Numbered from the stretch's first letter, positions 7,694 to 15,082 are shown. The stretch: 39,569 nt of DNA from an uncultured Ruminococcus sp. (GCA_937942105.1 CALDFS010000022.1:1-39569), one strand, 5' to 3'. A program made the numbers and translations. Notes: a model not told the origin generated them from the sequence alone.

Positions 7694-9388
7694 TCAGTTA
7701 TTCATAAAAATATCGAGATATTTTTTTGAGCAGTCAATTATCCTTGCTTTGTATTCATCTCCAAGCCTGCCGGTCTTCTCAATGTCCTCACAGATGTCAG
7801 AAATTTCATTCGAGCAGAAATCAAGAAGTCCAAGTGAAAACTCATGTATGCGCTTTGCAGGAACATCCTGCATGATATGCGCCATCGCGGTCACAAGCAG
7901 TATGACTTGCTCATATTGTTTATATGGATGATACTGATCCTGCTTCAAAAGAGCCATAAGCCCTTCGCCGTATGAAAGCTGGCGCTTTGTCGCGTCGTCA
8001 AGATCGCTCGAAAACTGGGTGAATACCTCCATTTCGCGGAACTGTGCAAGCTCAAGGCGAATAGCACCGGCAGCCGTTTTCATGGCTTTGGTCTGAGCGT
8101 CACCGCCCACGCGTGATACCGAAAGACCTATGTTCACCGCAGGTCGCTGACCTGCAAAGAACAGATCGCTTTCAAGGAATATCTGACCGTCGGTAATAGA
8201 AATTATATTTGTCGGGATATATGCCGAAACGTCGCCTGCCTGTGTTTCAACTATGGGCAGGGCGGTCATGCTTCCGCCGCCAAGCCGCTCGCACAGATGA
8301 GCGGAACGCTCCAAAAGCCTTGAATGAAGATAGAATACGTCGCCGGGATACGCTTCACGCCCCGGAGAGCGTTCCAAAAGCAGGCTTAACGCCCTGTATG
8401 CAACGGCGTGCTTTGACAGATCGTCATACACTATAAGCACGTCCGAACCGTTTTCCATAAAGTATTCGCCTATTGCACATCCTACATAGGGCGCAATGTA
8501 TTGCATAGGCGCAGGCTCACTTGCAGTTGCGCTGACAACCACGGAGTAGTCCATGGCACCGCTTTTCCTAAGCGTTTCAACAAGCTGAGCGACAGATGAA
8601 GCCTTTTGTCCTATTGCAACATATATGCAGATTACATTTTTGTTTTTCTGATTAAGAATAGCGTCAAGCGCGATTGCTGTTTTGCCGGTCTGCCTGTCGC
8701 CTATAATAAGCTCTCTCTGCCCTCTGCCTATCGGGAACATTGAATCTATAGTAAGAATACCTGTTTCAAGCGGCTTGTTTACCGGCTGACGGTCAATTAT
8801 GCCGGGGGCAGGGGATTCTATCTGACGGTATCCGCTTTCGGCAATTTTTCCTTTGCCGTCTATAGGATTTCCCAAAGCGTCAACAACCCTGCCTATAAAG
8901 CCATCGCCGACGGGAACGCCTGCGGTTTTTCCGGTGCACTTTACCGGGCTTCCTTCACATATCTCGGAATCGTCGCCAAATACAACGCATCCAACCTCGT
9001 TGCGTCTGAGCTCCTGAACCATTCCTCTGATTCCGCCGGAAAATATAACAATTTCACCGTATGCGGCTCCGTCAAGCCCGGAAACGTTCACAATACCGTC
9101 GCCGACTGAAAGAACCGTTCCGTCGCTGATTCCGCCATCATTCGGATTCCATTCATCGACCGCCTTTCGCATAAGCGGGATGATATCGCCCTCGGCAGCA
9201 GGGATATCTCTTAAAACATTTTTAAGCTCGTTCAAACGTTCATCAATAATATTATTGTCAGGCTTTTCGGGATTCCAATTATCCACAGTATACGACATCT
9301 GTGAAACAATATCTCCGTCTTTAACAGGCTGAGCCGACATATTTTCCTTAAGTCTGCGCAGCATTTCCTTCATATCAAGATTGTCCAT
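7694..9388 (-). CDS. atpA: F1 ATP synthase subunit alpha with duplicated N-terminal extension
   Basis: Non-catalytic nucleotide-binding subunit of F1. From about residue 90 it is standard: GTVLSVGDGIVNV, then the P-loop GDRQTGKT at 230-237, the VAIGQKASSVAQLVETL segment and the C-terminal helical domain. Ahead of that lie about 89 residues where about 27 are usual. They contain two copies of a ~37-residue unit (residues 5-41 and 47-83) sharing GDI, a Met, V-D and W-N-P at identical spacing. The alpha N-terminus normally holds the delta subunit, and no atpH precedes this gene. I place the start at the ATG at 9388, with AAAAGGA 11 bases upstream; an in-frame TTG at 9409 would give 571 residues but has no ribosome site. 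Confidence 0.95.
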   Translation of the reverse strand: MDNLDMKEMLRRLKENMSAQPVKDGDIVSQMSYTVDNWNPEKPDNNIIDERLNELKNVLRDIPAAEGDIIPLMRKAVDEWNPNDGGISDGTVLSVGDGIVNVSGLDGAAYGEIVIFSGGIRGMVQELRRNEVGCVVFGDDSEICEGSPVKCTGKTAGVPVGDGFIGRVVDALGNPIDGKGKIAESGYRQIESPAPGIIDRQPVNKPLETGILTIDSMFPIGRGQRELIIGDRQTGKTAIALDAILNQKNKNVICIYVAIGQKASSVAQLVETLRKSGAMDYSVVVSATASEPAPMQYIAPYVGCAIGEYFMENGSDVLIVYDDLSKHAVAYRALSLLLERSPGREAYPGDVFYLHSRLLERSAHLCERLGGGSMTALPIVETQAGDVSAYIPTNIISITDGQIFLESDLFFAGQRPAVNIGLSVSRVGGDAQTKAMKTAAGAIRLELAQFREMEVFTQFSSDLDDATKRQLSYGEGLMALLKQDQYHPYKQYEQVILLVTAMAHIMQDVPAKRIHEFSLGLLDFCSNEISDICEDIEKTGRLGDEYKARIIDCSKKYLDIFMNN

Positions 9389-9420
9389 ACAAATCGCCAT
9401 CCTTTTCAAAAAGCCAGCGG

Positions 9421-9858
9421 TCAGCTCTTTGTCTGCAAAACCTTTTCAGCCATCTGCGCCGCAAGCTCAATGATTTCCTGCTTGGATTCCTCCAAGACCT
9501 TTTCTTTCTGACGCTGTGCAGCGGCTTTAGCGTCGGAAATGATTTTTTCCTTCTGCTTTTCGGCGTCTTTTAGCCTTGCTTCAGCTGTCAACTGTGCCTG
9601 CTCAAAAGCTTTAGCCTTGATGTCAGCGGCTTCCTTTTCTGCGTCTTCAAGACGCTTTTCGTATTCAAGTTTTAATGCTTCGGCCTCGTTAAGCTTTGAT
9701 TTAGCGTCCTCAGCCTGCTTGGCAATGTCCTCAGCCCGCTTATCCATAAAGCTTTTAACAGGCTTGTAGAGCAGAAGATATAATCCCAAAGAAAGAACAG
9801 CGAAGTTAAACAGATGCAAAAGTATCTGCTGCCAGTCTATATTCAATGGTAGATTCAT
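9421..9858 (-). CDS. atpF: Fo ATP synthase subunit b (short C-terminus)
   Basis: A 145-residue stator subunit with one N-terminal membrane helix (about residues 8-30, ending LLYKPVKSFMDKR) and a long charged coiled coil rich in Ala, Glu and Lys. The family usually has 155-170 residues; here the chain ends at ELAAQMAEKVLQTKS, where homologues normally continue for some 15-25 residues that contact subunit delta. The missing tail matches the absence of atpH from the operon. It lies between atpE (64 bases upstream) and atpA, the position where atpH would normally intervene. Confidence 0.94.
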   Translation of the reverse strand: MNLPLNIDWQQILLHLFNFAVLSLGLYLLLYKPVKSFMDKRAEDIAKQAEDAKSKLNEAEALKLEYEKRLEDAEKEAADIKAKAFEQAQLTAEARLKDAEKQKEKIISDAKAAAQRQKEKVLEESKQEIIELAAQMAEKVLQTKS

Positions 9859-9921
9859 GCTAAGTGTCCATTCCTTTCATACAATCTTATTATTTGTGAT
9901 GTTATTAAGCCGAAAGCCTTG

Positions 9922-10287
9922 TTACAGCACAAAGATAATAAGAATTGCAACGATAAGGGCGTAGATAATAGCTGTTTCAATGAATACAAGTCCAAGCATA
10001 AGGCTTGTCCTCAATGCACCCTGAGCTTCCGGCTGTCTTGATATACCGTCATTTGTTTTGGAGATTGTTATTCCCATGCTTATTGCGCCAGCTGCTGCGG
10101 CAAGGCCTACGCACATAGCGGCGGCAATGGCCTTGGACGAAGTTGAACCGTCATTTTTCTGCTCCTCGGCTGCGGCTGATACATTGGCATCATCAGAGCT
10201 GTTTGCGGCGAATATTGGCACCGATATGGCAATAACCAGGACAATAGCGAACAATATCGCAAAAATTCTTTTAGTGAGTGTTTTCAT
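9922..10287 (-). CDS. atpE: Fo ATP synthase subunit c with signal-peptide-like presequence
   Basis: Rotor-ring proteolipid. Residues 52-121 form the usual hairpin: a Gly/Ala-rich helix, the polar loop RQPEA at 84-88, and helix 2 with the ion-carrying Glu104. Unusually, it begins with a basic, hydrophobic segment (MKTLTKRIFA..., to about residue 28) and a Ser/Asp/Ala-rich linker, making 121 residues instead of 75-90. The start is secure: AAAGGA lies 10 bases upstream and the only internal Met codons are inside the helices. Helix 2 has Glu104-Thr105 and Tyr109, the layout of Na+-binding rings, but the helix-1 position that is Gln in those rings is Met71 here. The coupling ion is therefore undecided. 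Confidence 0.95.
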   Translation of the reverse strand: MKTLTKRIFAILFAIVLVIAISVPIFAANSSDDANVSAAAEEQKNDGSTSSKAIAAAMCVGLAAAAGAISMGITISKTNDGISRQPEAQGALRTSLMLGLVFIETAIIYALIVAILIIFVL

Positions 10288-10310
10288 AATTGACCATTCC
10301 TTTCTTTTTG

Positions 10311-11153
10311 TCAGGCAGAAGCTGATTCGGATATTTTGTTTTTTATCTTTTTCGGATGAGGCTCGCTGACCTCTCCGTAAAACAGTGCGGTAAGCATTAT
10401 CAGAACATATGTCTGAATAAGCGCGTGAAGCAGGGTGAACAGAACTCCCACCGCTATCGGAAGTACAAAGCTCAGCCCAAGGTAGTAATATACTAGTTCT
10501 GTTACCAGCAGCCCCGAAAGCAGAGCGCCGAAAAGTCTGAAGCTCATGGATATCGGAAGCGAAAAGTCTTTAAGGGTATTTCCTGCGCCGCGCAGACCGT
10601 TTGAAGCTATTCCGCCCGAAAGTATAATCAGGTAGGAAAGAGCGCCCATTGCAATGGCGCCGTTTATATCGGAAAGGGGAGCAGGCATTGCAATTGAACG
10701 CCCTTCGGTTGTGACTGCCTGAATGCCGATAAGCTCAAACACCGTTCCGACAAAGATATATGTTCCCGCGCTGAATATATATGCACTCAGAAATTTGTTT
10801 CTGTGAGGGCTGTTTGACTTTGCAATGCCATCAAATAGCCCCACCAATGATTCAAGCGCAAGCTGAAATTTTCCGGGAACCGTCTTAAATCTTGGTATTG
10901 CAAAAATCCTTATAGCTGCCGCTGATATAAGAAGTATCGCCGTAACCGTGAAGGCTGATACCACTGCCGGGTTAACGTTCATGATTCCGAAAAGGCTTAC
11001 TTTGTTGGATTCATGCAAAACCGCGTCCTTCATGACCTCCTTGATGGACTCCTTCTCGCCGGAACCCGGACCTATCAGAATCGCCGAGACCAGCAGAGCA
11101 ATAATAACTGCTGCCCATATTATGATTACGACTGTGCGTTTTTTGCTTTTCAT
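10311..11153 (-). CDS. atpB: Fo ATP synthase subunit a
   Basis: A 280-residue integral membrane stator subunit that provides the two ion half-channels. The essential arginine lies in helix 4 as Arg206 of PISMSFRLFGALLSGLLV, and the last helix carries LIQTYVLIMLTALFYGE, both family hallmarks. It is the first gene of the atp operon; no atpI precedes it. The spacing to atpE is 23 bases. The position after FRLFG is Ala where most family members have Asn, a mild deviation. Confidence 0.95.
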   Translation of the reverse strand: MKSKKRTVVIIIWAAVIIALLVSAILIGPGSGEKESIKEVMKDAVLHESNKVSLFGIMNVNPAVVSAFTVTAILLISAAAIRIFAIPRFKTVPGKFQLALESLVGLFDGIAKSNSPHRNKFLSAYIFSAGTYIFVGTVFELIGIQAVTTEGRSIAMPAPLSDINGAIAMGALSYLIILSGGIASNGLRGAGNTLKDFSLPISMSFRLFGALLSGLLVTELVYYYLGLSFVLPIAVGVLFTLLHALIQTYVLIMLTALFYGEVSEPHPKKIKNKISESASA

Positions 11154-11213
11154 TGATCTGCTCCTTTCCGCCGCCGTATAAATCGATGATCGACATAGCC
11201 GATTAAAAGCATA

Positions 11214-11242
11214 GCCCGGAGCAGAATGTCTGCTTACCGGGC
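11214..11242 (-). promoter_or_regulatory. Strong hairpin at the 5' end of the atp leader
   Basis: GCCCGG-AGCAGA (11214-11225), a 3-base loop and TCTGCT-ta-CCGGGC (11229-11242) form a 12-bp stem with a two-base bulge. Given the promoter at 11261-11288, the hairpin begins about a dozen bases from the predicted transcript start. There is no T-tract after it on the minus strand, so it is not an evident terminator; a stability or regulatory element is more likely. Confidence 0.6.
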
Positions 11243-11260
11243 GTCTTTGTCCTATAGAAT

Positions 11261-11288
11261 ATTATAACCCTTTCTCTAAAAAAATCAA
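11261..11288 (-). promoter_or_regulatory. Sigma-A promoter of the atp operon
   Basis: On the minus strand, TTGATT (11288-11283), a 16-base spacer and TATAAT (11266-11261) precede atpB, giving a leader of roughly 100 bases. Confidence 0.7.
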
Positions 11289-11404
11289 GGGGCTGAAGCG
11301 CATATTGGTAAAACAAAGCCTTAAAAATAAAATTTTGAAATAAAATTATACAAAATGCTGAAAAAACCGTCGGAAATTTTATCTAAAAGATTAAACACAA
11401 GTTC

Positions 11405-11433
11405 TTGACATTCTCTTAAATGTGATGTACCAT
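11405..11433 (+). promoter_or_regulatory. Sigma-A promoter of the purine permease gene
   Basis: A perfect TTGACA (11405-11410), a 17-base spacer and a weaker TACCAT (11428-11433) lie about 85 bases upstream of the start codon. Confidence 0.55.
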
Positions 11434-11516
11434 ATGTATGTAATGCTCTTGTAAATGATTTTCAACAGCATTGTAAAGCGCGGATTCATCCGCAAAAACT
11501 GAAAGGATTGATAACT

Positions 11517-12950
11517 ATGGAAAAAGTTTTCAAGCTCAAGCAAAACGGCACCACTGTTAGAACCGAAATCCTTGCAGGCTTAACGACGTTTATGACAATG
11601 GCTTACATCATTATCTTAAACCCGAACCTGCTCACCGGCTTTGGCTCAAGCGGTACACCCGCCCTTTGGAACGGCATCTTCCTTGCAACCTGCTTAGCTT
11701 CCGGCATCGGAACTATATGCATGGCATTTTTGGCAAATAAACCATTCGCAATGGCCCCCGGCATGGGTCTTAACAGCTTCTTCGCGGTAGTAGTTGCAAA
11801 TATTGCAGCAATCGCAGGATGCAGCTATGACAATGCTTTTCAGGCAGCCTTGTGCATTATCCTTGTTGAAGGTATTGTCTTCCTCTTCCTTTCTATATTC
11901 AAGGTAAGAGAAAAGATTGTTCAGGCAATTCCTTTCGGAGTAAGAACCGCAATCGCTCCTGCTATCGGTCTTATGCTCCTTAACATAGGCTTCGGCTCCA
12001 ACATCGGTATTTACGATGCCAACGGCGCCTGCTACTATGTTTTCAAGGACTTCTTCGGTGCTCTCACTCCTTCCGTACTTAAGAACAACATGGCAGGCGA
12101 CACTGCTTATACCCAGATGGTTCTGGTAGTAGTAACCATATTCCTTGGCTTGTTCGCAATGATTATCCTTAAGCATTTCAAGATCAAGGCTAATGTTCTT
12201 CTTGGTATGCTCTTCGCATCGGTCATCTACTGGATAGGACAGGCTGCCTTCCTGCATGAGAATCCTTTTGCAGCTCTTTCGGGTGCTTCCTTCGTTCCTG
12301 CTTTCGGCGATATGGCTTCTACAACCCTGTTCAAGTTTGATTTCGCGACATTCTTCTCAATCGGCTGGTTCACTGCCATCACACTTATCATCACCTTCTG
12401 CATGATCGATATGTTCGATACCATCGGAACCCTTGTAGGCACCGCTTCCAAGGCCGGTATGATTGATAAGGATGGCAATATGCCCAACATGAGAGAGGCT
12501 CTTCTTTCCGACGCTATCGGTACCGTTGCAGGTTCCGTAACCGGTACTTCCACCGTTACCACCTTCATCGAGTCCGCTTCCGGCGTTGAAGCAGGCGGCA
12601 GAACAGGTCTTACCGCTCTTACAACTGGTATCCTCTTCGTTCTGTGCATATTTATTGCTCCGCTTACCAAGCTTATTCCCGGTGCAGCTACCTCCGCAGC
12701 TCTTATCTATGTCGGAATACTCATGCTCTCCGGTCTTAAGAATCTTGACTTTGATGACTTCTCCCAGCTCGCCCCTGCGGCTATCATGCTCATAGGTATG
12801 CCTATAACCGGCTCTATCGGACATGCTTTGGGCTTGGGTCTTATCACCTACACCGTAATCAAGCTCTGCACCGGCAAGGCTAAGGATGTTTCCGTTCTTA
12901 CAATCGTAATTTCGCTTATCTTCCTTATCAAGTTCTTTGTTGTAGCATAA
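11517..12950 (+). CDS. NCS2-family purine (hypoxanthine/guanine/adenine) permease
   Basis: A 477-residue polytopic membrane transporter of the AzgA-like branch of the NCS2/NAT family, expected to import purine bases with protons. The N-terminal hallmark TEILAGLTTFMTMAYIIILN is at about residues 13-32, and APGMGLNSFFAVV follows near residue 77. The second signature region, FDTIGTLVGTASKAG, is near residue 303 and the helix with TSTVTTFIESASGVEAGGRTG near 345. About 12-13 hydrophobic segments can be traced. The ATG at 11517 has GAAAGGA nine bases upstream; an in-frame TTG at 11508 does not. The gene stands alone between a promoter and a strong terminator. Confidence 0.93.
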   Translation: MEKVFKLKQNGTTVRTEILAGLTTFMTMAYIIILNPNLLTGFGSSGTPALWNGIFLATCLASGIGTICMAFLANKPFAMAPGMGLNSFFAVVVANIAAIAGCSYDNAFQAALCIILVEGIVFLFLSIFKVREKIVQAIPFGVRTAIAPAIGLMLLNIGFGSNIGIYDANGACYYVFKDFFGALTPSVLKNNMAGDTAYTQMVLVVVTIFLGLFAMIILKHFKIKANVLLGMLFASVIYWIGQAAFLHENPFAALSGASFVPAFGDMASTTLFKFDFATFFSIGWFTAITLIITFCMIDMFDTIGTLVGTASKAGMIDKDGNMPNMREALLSDAIGTVAGSVTGTSTVTTFIESASGVEAGGRTGLTALTTGILFVLCIFIAPLTKLIPGAATSAALIYVGILMLSGLKNLDFDDFSQLAPAAIMLIGMPITGSIGHALGLGLITYTVIKLCTGKAKDVSVLTIVISLIFLIKFFVVA

Positions 12951-12975
12951 GCTCGATTTTGTAAAATCAAAAAGC

Positions 12976-13012
12976 AAATACCGGCTGGATGCATTTCCAA
13001 CCGGTATTTTTC
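12976..13012 (+). terminator. Rho-independent terminator after the purine permease
   Basis: AAATACCGG (12976-12984) pairs with CCGGTATTT (13001-13009), with an inner GGA/TCC pairing, followed by TTTTCT. It lies between convergent genes and may serve both. Confidence 0.85.
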
Positions 13013-13024
13013 TGTCTGCTAAAT

Positions 13025-13429
13025 TCAGTGATGACAGTTTCCGCCGCAGCCGTGCTTGTCTTCGCCGCAGGAGCTGCCGCAGCTATGTTCATGCGAGTGA
13101 TGATTGCAGGAAACATTTGGATTGTAGTCAAGCTTGCCCGAAAGCAAAGCCTTTACAGCATCATCTGCGCCGCCTGATATGCCGCCGTAAAGATCAATTC
13201 CTGCCTGACTAAGCGCATTCTGCGCTCCTGCGCCAATTCCTCCGCATATAACTGCGTCAACATTGAGTCCCACTAAAAATCCCGCCAGAGCGCCGTGACC
13301 GCTTCCGACAGAGCTTACAATTTGAGAGTCTTTTATATTTCCGCCCTCAACATCATAGACCTTAAACTGCTCGGTGTGACCGAAATGCTGAAAAATATTT
13401 CCGTTTTCATAGGTTACTGCTATTCTCAT
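13025..13429 (-). CDS. NifX/NifB-C-like (dinitrogenase FeMo-cofactor family) protein with His/Cys tail
   Basis: A 134-residue small cytoplasmic protein. Residues 1-100 match the single-domain NifX/MTH1175-like fold: MRIAVTYENGNIFQHFGHTEQF, then a GHGALAGFLVGLNVDAVICGGIG core and AQNALSQAGIDLYGG. Residues about 103-134 are a His/Cys-rich tail (NHHSHEHSCGSSCGEDKHGCGG...), suited to binding iron-sulfur, nickel or other metals. No nitrogenase or other cofactor-assembly genes are nearby, so a nitrogen-fixation role is not supported. Such stand-alone members are common in anaerobes with unknown roles. The start is family-typical. Confidence 0.85.
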   Translation of the reverse strand: MRIAVTYENGNIFQHFGHTEQFKVYDVEGGNIKDSQIVSSVGSGHGALAGFLVGLNVDAVICGGIGAGAQNALSQAGIDLYGGISGGADDAVKALLSGKLDYNPNVSCNHHSHEHSCGSSCGEDKHGCGGNCHH

Positions 13430-13524
13430 TCTGGTTTTGTCCTTTCAAAAGATTATACTTATATTATACTATATTTCCCTTCAAAAATCTATACCGAAAA
13501 ATAATTTTTATTCCGCCGTAATGG

Positions 13525-13553
13525 TTGCATACCGCGCCGACTTCTGCTATAAT
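13525..13553 (+). promoter_or_regulatory. Sigma-A promoter of ispDF
   Basis: TTGCAT (13525-13530), a 17-base spacer and TATAAT (13548-13553) lie about 40 bases before the start codon. Confidence 0.7.
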
Positions 13554-13591
13554 GCATACATACAAAAAATATCAGGATGTGATAAGCTACA

Positions 13592-14755
13592 ATGAATATA
13601 GATTCCTACATGGCAAAAACTAAAAGCGCCGAGCTTATTCTTGCCTGCGGCGGCAGAAGCGTTCGTATGGGGCAAAATAAGCTTTTGATGGATATATCAG
13701 GCAAGCCATGCATTCTGCGCACCTGCGAGGCATTTGATTCCTGCGGATATATTAAAAGAATTATAATTGCCGCTCCGCCTGAGCTTCATGATGTTTACCG
13801 CAAAACTCTTGAAACAATAAAAACCCCTATAGCTTTCGTCGGCGGGGGAGATACCCGCCAGCAATCGATAATGAACGCCGTAAAACAAGCGAAAGAGGAT
13901 ATAATAGTTATACACGACGGAGCAAGACCGCTTGTGTCTTCGTTGGTTATAGAAAAGTCGGTTGATGATGCTTTTAGCTTCGGCAGCTCAATAGTCTGCG
14001 TTCCTTCTAAGGACACTATAAGGCTTGACGATGGCGAAAGCTCCTATTCTCCGCCAAGATGCAGCGCTTATATAGTTCAGACGCCCCAGAGCTTCGCACG
14101 CAAGCTCTATCTTAAAGCCTGTGAAACAGCTGAAGGCGATTATACCGATGATGCTCAGCTCTTGGATGCTATCGGAATCAAGCCTCATATAACTATAGGC
14201 GAATATTCAAACATAAAAATAACTACTGCGGAGGATATTGATATGGCGCGCTCTCTTATCGGCGGTAAGTCTGCCGTTTGCACGCCGCGAATAGGTCACG
14301 GTTATGATGTTCATAGGCTGGTCGATGGCAGAGCACTCGTATTAGGCGGCGTGAACATCCCATACGAAAAGGGTCTTTTGGGACATTCCGATGCCGATGT
14401 TCTTACCCACGCCCTGATGGACGCTCTTTTAGGAGCAGCTGCACTCGGCGATATAGGCAAGCTCTTCCCGGACAGTGACGATAAATACACAGGCGCTGAC
14501 AGCATAGAGCTTCTTAAGAAAGTTGTAAAGCTGCTTGACGAAAACGGTTACACAATAGTGAATACTGATGTGACGGTTATAGCGCAGTCGCCTAAGCTCT
14601 CTTCGTATATAGACGATATGAGAGCGCGGCTCAGTCAGGCCATGAACATCTCAATGAATTCGGTATCTGTAAAGGCAACCACAGAAGAACGCCTTGGCTT
14701 CACCGGCTCGGGCGAAGGAATTGCAGCCCATGCTGTAGCCATGATTTACGGATAA
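13592..14755 (+). CDS. ispDF: Bifunctional IspD/IspF (MEP pathway) enzyme
   Basis: A single 387-residue chain carrying two steps of the non-mevalonate isoprenoid pathway. Residues about 12-225 are IspD (2-C-methyl-D-erythritol 4-phosphate cytidylyltransferase): ILACGGRSVRMGQNK nucleotide loop, VIHDGARPLV and the QTPQSF motif. Residues about 229-387 are IspF (2,4-cyclodiphosphate synthase): the metal site GHGYDVHRL, GHSDADVLTHALMDALLGA and the C-terminal ATTEERLGFTGSGEGIAAHAV. IspE, which acts between them, is not in the window. Fused IspDF proteins are best known from proteobacteria, so the fusion is mildly unusual in a clostridial setting. The start codon has only a distant AGGA; an in-frame ATG at 13610 is an alternative. 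Confidence 0.95.
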   Translation: MNIDSYMAKTKSAELILACGGRSVRMGQNKLLMDISGKPCILRTCEAFDSCGYIKRIIIAAPPELHDVYRKTLETIKTPIAFVGGGDTRQQSIMNAVKQAKEDIIVIHDGARPLVSSLVIEKSVDDAFSFGSSIVCVPSKDTIRLDDGESSYSPPRCSAYIVQTPQSFARKLYLKACETAEGDYTDDAQLLDAIGIKPHITIGEYSNIKITTAEDIDMARSLIGGKSAVCTPRIGHGYDVHRLVDGRALVLGGVNIPYEKGLLGHSDADVLTHALMDALLGAAALGDIGKLFPDSDDKYTGADSIELLKKVVKLLDENGYTIVNTDVTVIAQSPKLSSYIDDMRARLSQAMNISMNSVSVKATTEERLGFTGSGEGIAAHAVAMIYG

Positions 14756-14766
14756 AGGGGAGCACT

Positions 14767-14812
14767 TGCATCCCATATAATGGAGCACCTATGACCTGCA
14801 TTTCATATAATG
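14767..14812. repeat. Two direct copies of a 16-base repeat
   Basis: TGCATCCCATATAATG (14767-14782) recurs as TGCATTTCATATAATG (14797-14812), exactly 30 bases on, in the gap after ispDF. A TATAAT at 14824-14829 follows. They could be operator copies or the remains of a small intergenic repeat; no function can be assigned. Confidence 0.5.
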
Positions 14813-14853
14813 TATTGTAATATTATAATTATTATTTGAGGTGCAAGCTTAAA

Positions 14854-15075
14854 ATGAAATACACACTTATTGCGGTTTCCTCGATAACCTATGCCATGAA
14901 AGCAAAAAGACTTCTGAACGGCATGGGCTATTACTGCGAAATTGAAAAAACTCCGAAAAATTTATCCTCCGGCTGCGGATATTCCATTCGTGTTAAGGAC
15001 AGTTCCGAGGTCATAACAGGATTACTCAAAAACAACGGAATTGAATATAAGGCTCTCATGTCGGTCAACAGGTGA
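14854..15075 (+). CDS. DUF3343 small protein (putative Se/S carrier)
   Basis: A 73-residue cytoplasmic protein beginning MKYTLIAVSSITYAMKAKRL, followed by a Ser-Ser-Gly-Cys-Gly motif (LSSGCGYSIRV) typical of DUF3343. The family is found next to a cysteine-desulfurase-like aminotransferase in selenium-linked loci, where it has been suggested to carry selenium or sulfur. The next gene is exactly such an aminotransferase, starting seven bases after this stop. The ATG at 14854 has GAGGTG ten bases upstream; an in-frame TTG at 14836 lies before that ribosome site and is unlikely to be used. Confidence 0.85.
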   Translation: MKYTLIAVSSITYAMKAKRLLNGMGYYCEIEKTPKNLSSGCGYSIRVKDSSEVITGLLKNNGIEYKALMSVNR

Positions 15076-15082
15076 CAGTGCC

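Larger units (their letters stand above)
11154..11516. other. Divergent promoter region between atpB and the purine permease gene
   Basis: This 363-base gap holds a leftward promoter and structured leader for the atp operon (11214-11288) and a rightward promoter for the permease (11405-11433). The A/T-rich stretch at about 11290-11400 has no recognisable element. The region just before the permease contains a small GCGGA-ttca-TCCGC hairpin at 11480-11493. No purine riboswitch core was seen. Confidence 0.7.

Noticed and set aside
9389..9409. TTG start at 9409 for atpA
   Set aside because: There is no ribosome site before it, while AAAAGGA precedes the in-frame ATG at 9388.
4942..11153. Classification of the atp operon as an N-ATPase
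   Set aside because: Gene order is classical (atpD and atpC last), atpQ and atpR are absent, and the beta and c subunits look F-type, although delta is absent in both systems.
11434..11516. Possible purine riboswitch before the purine permease
   Set aside because: The conserved purine aptamer core could not be found; only small hairpins are present.
12357..12977. Long open frame (206 codons) antisense to the purine permease gene, with two further long antisense frames nearby
   Set aside because: It is opposite a clear transporter gene with strong codon bias, has no ribosome site, is low-complexity in Asp/Gly/Lys, and is explained as a shadow of the biased codons.
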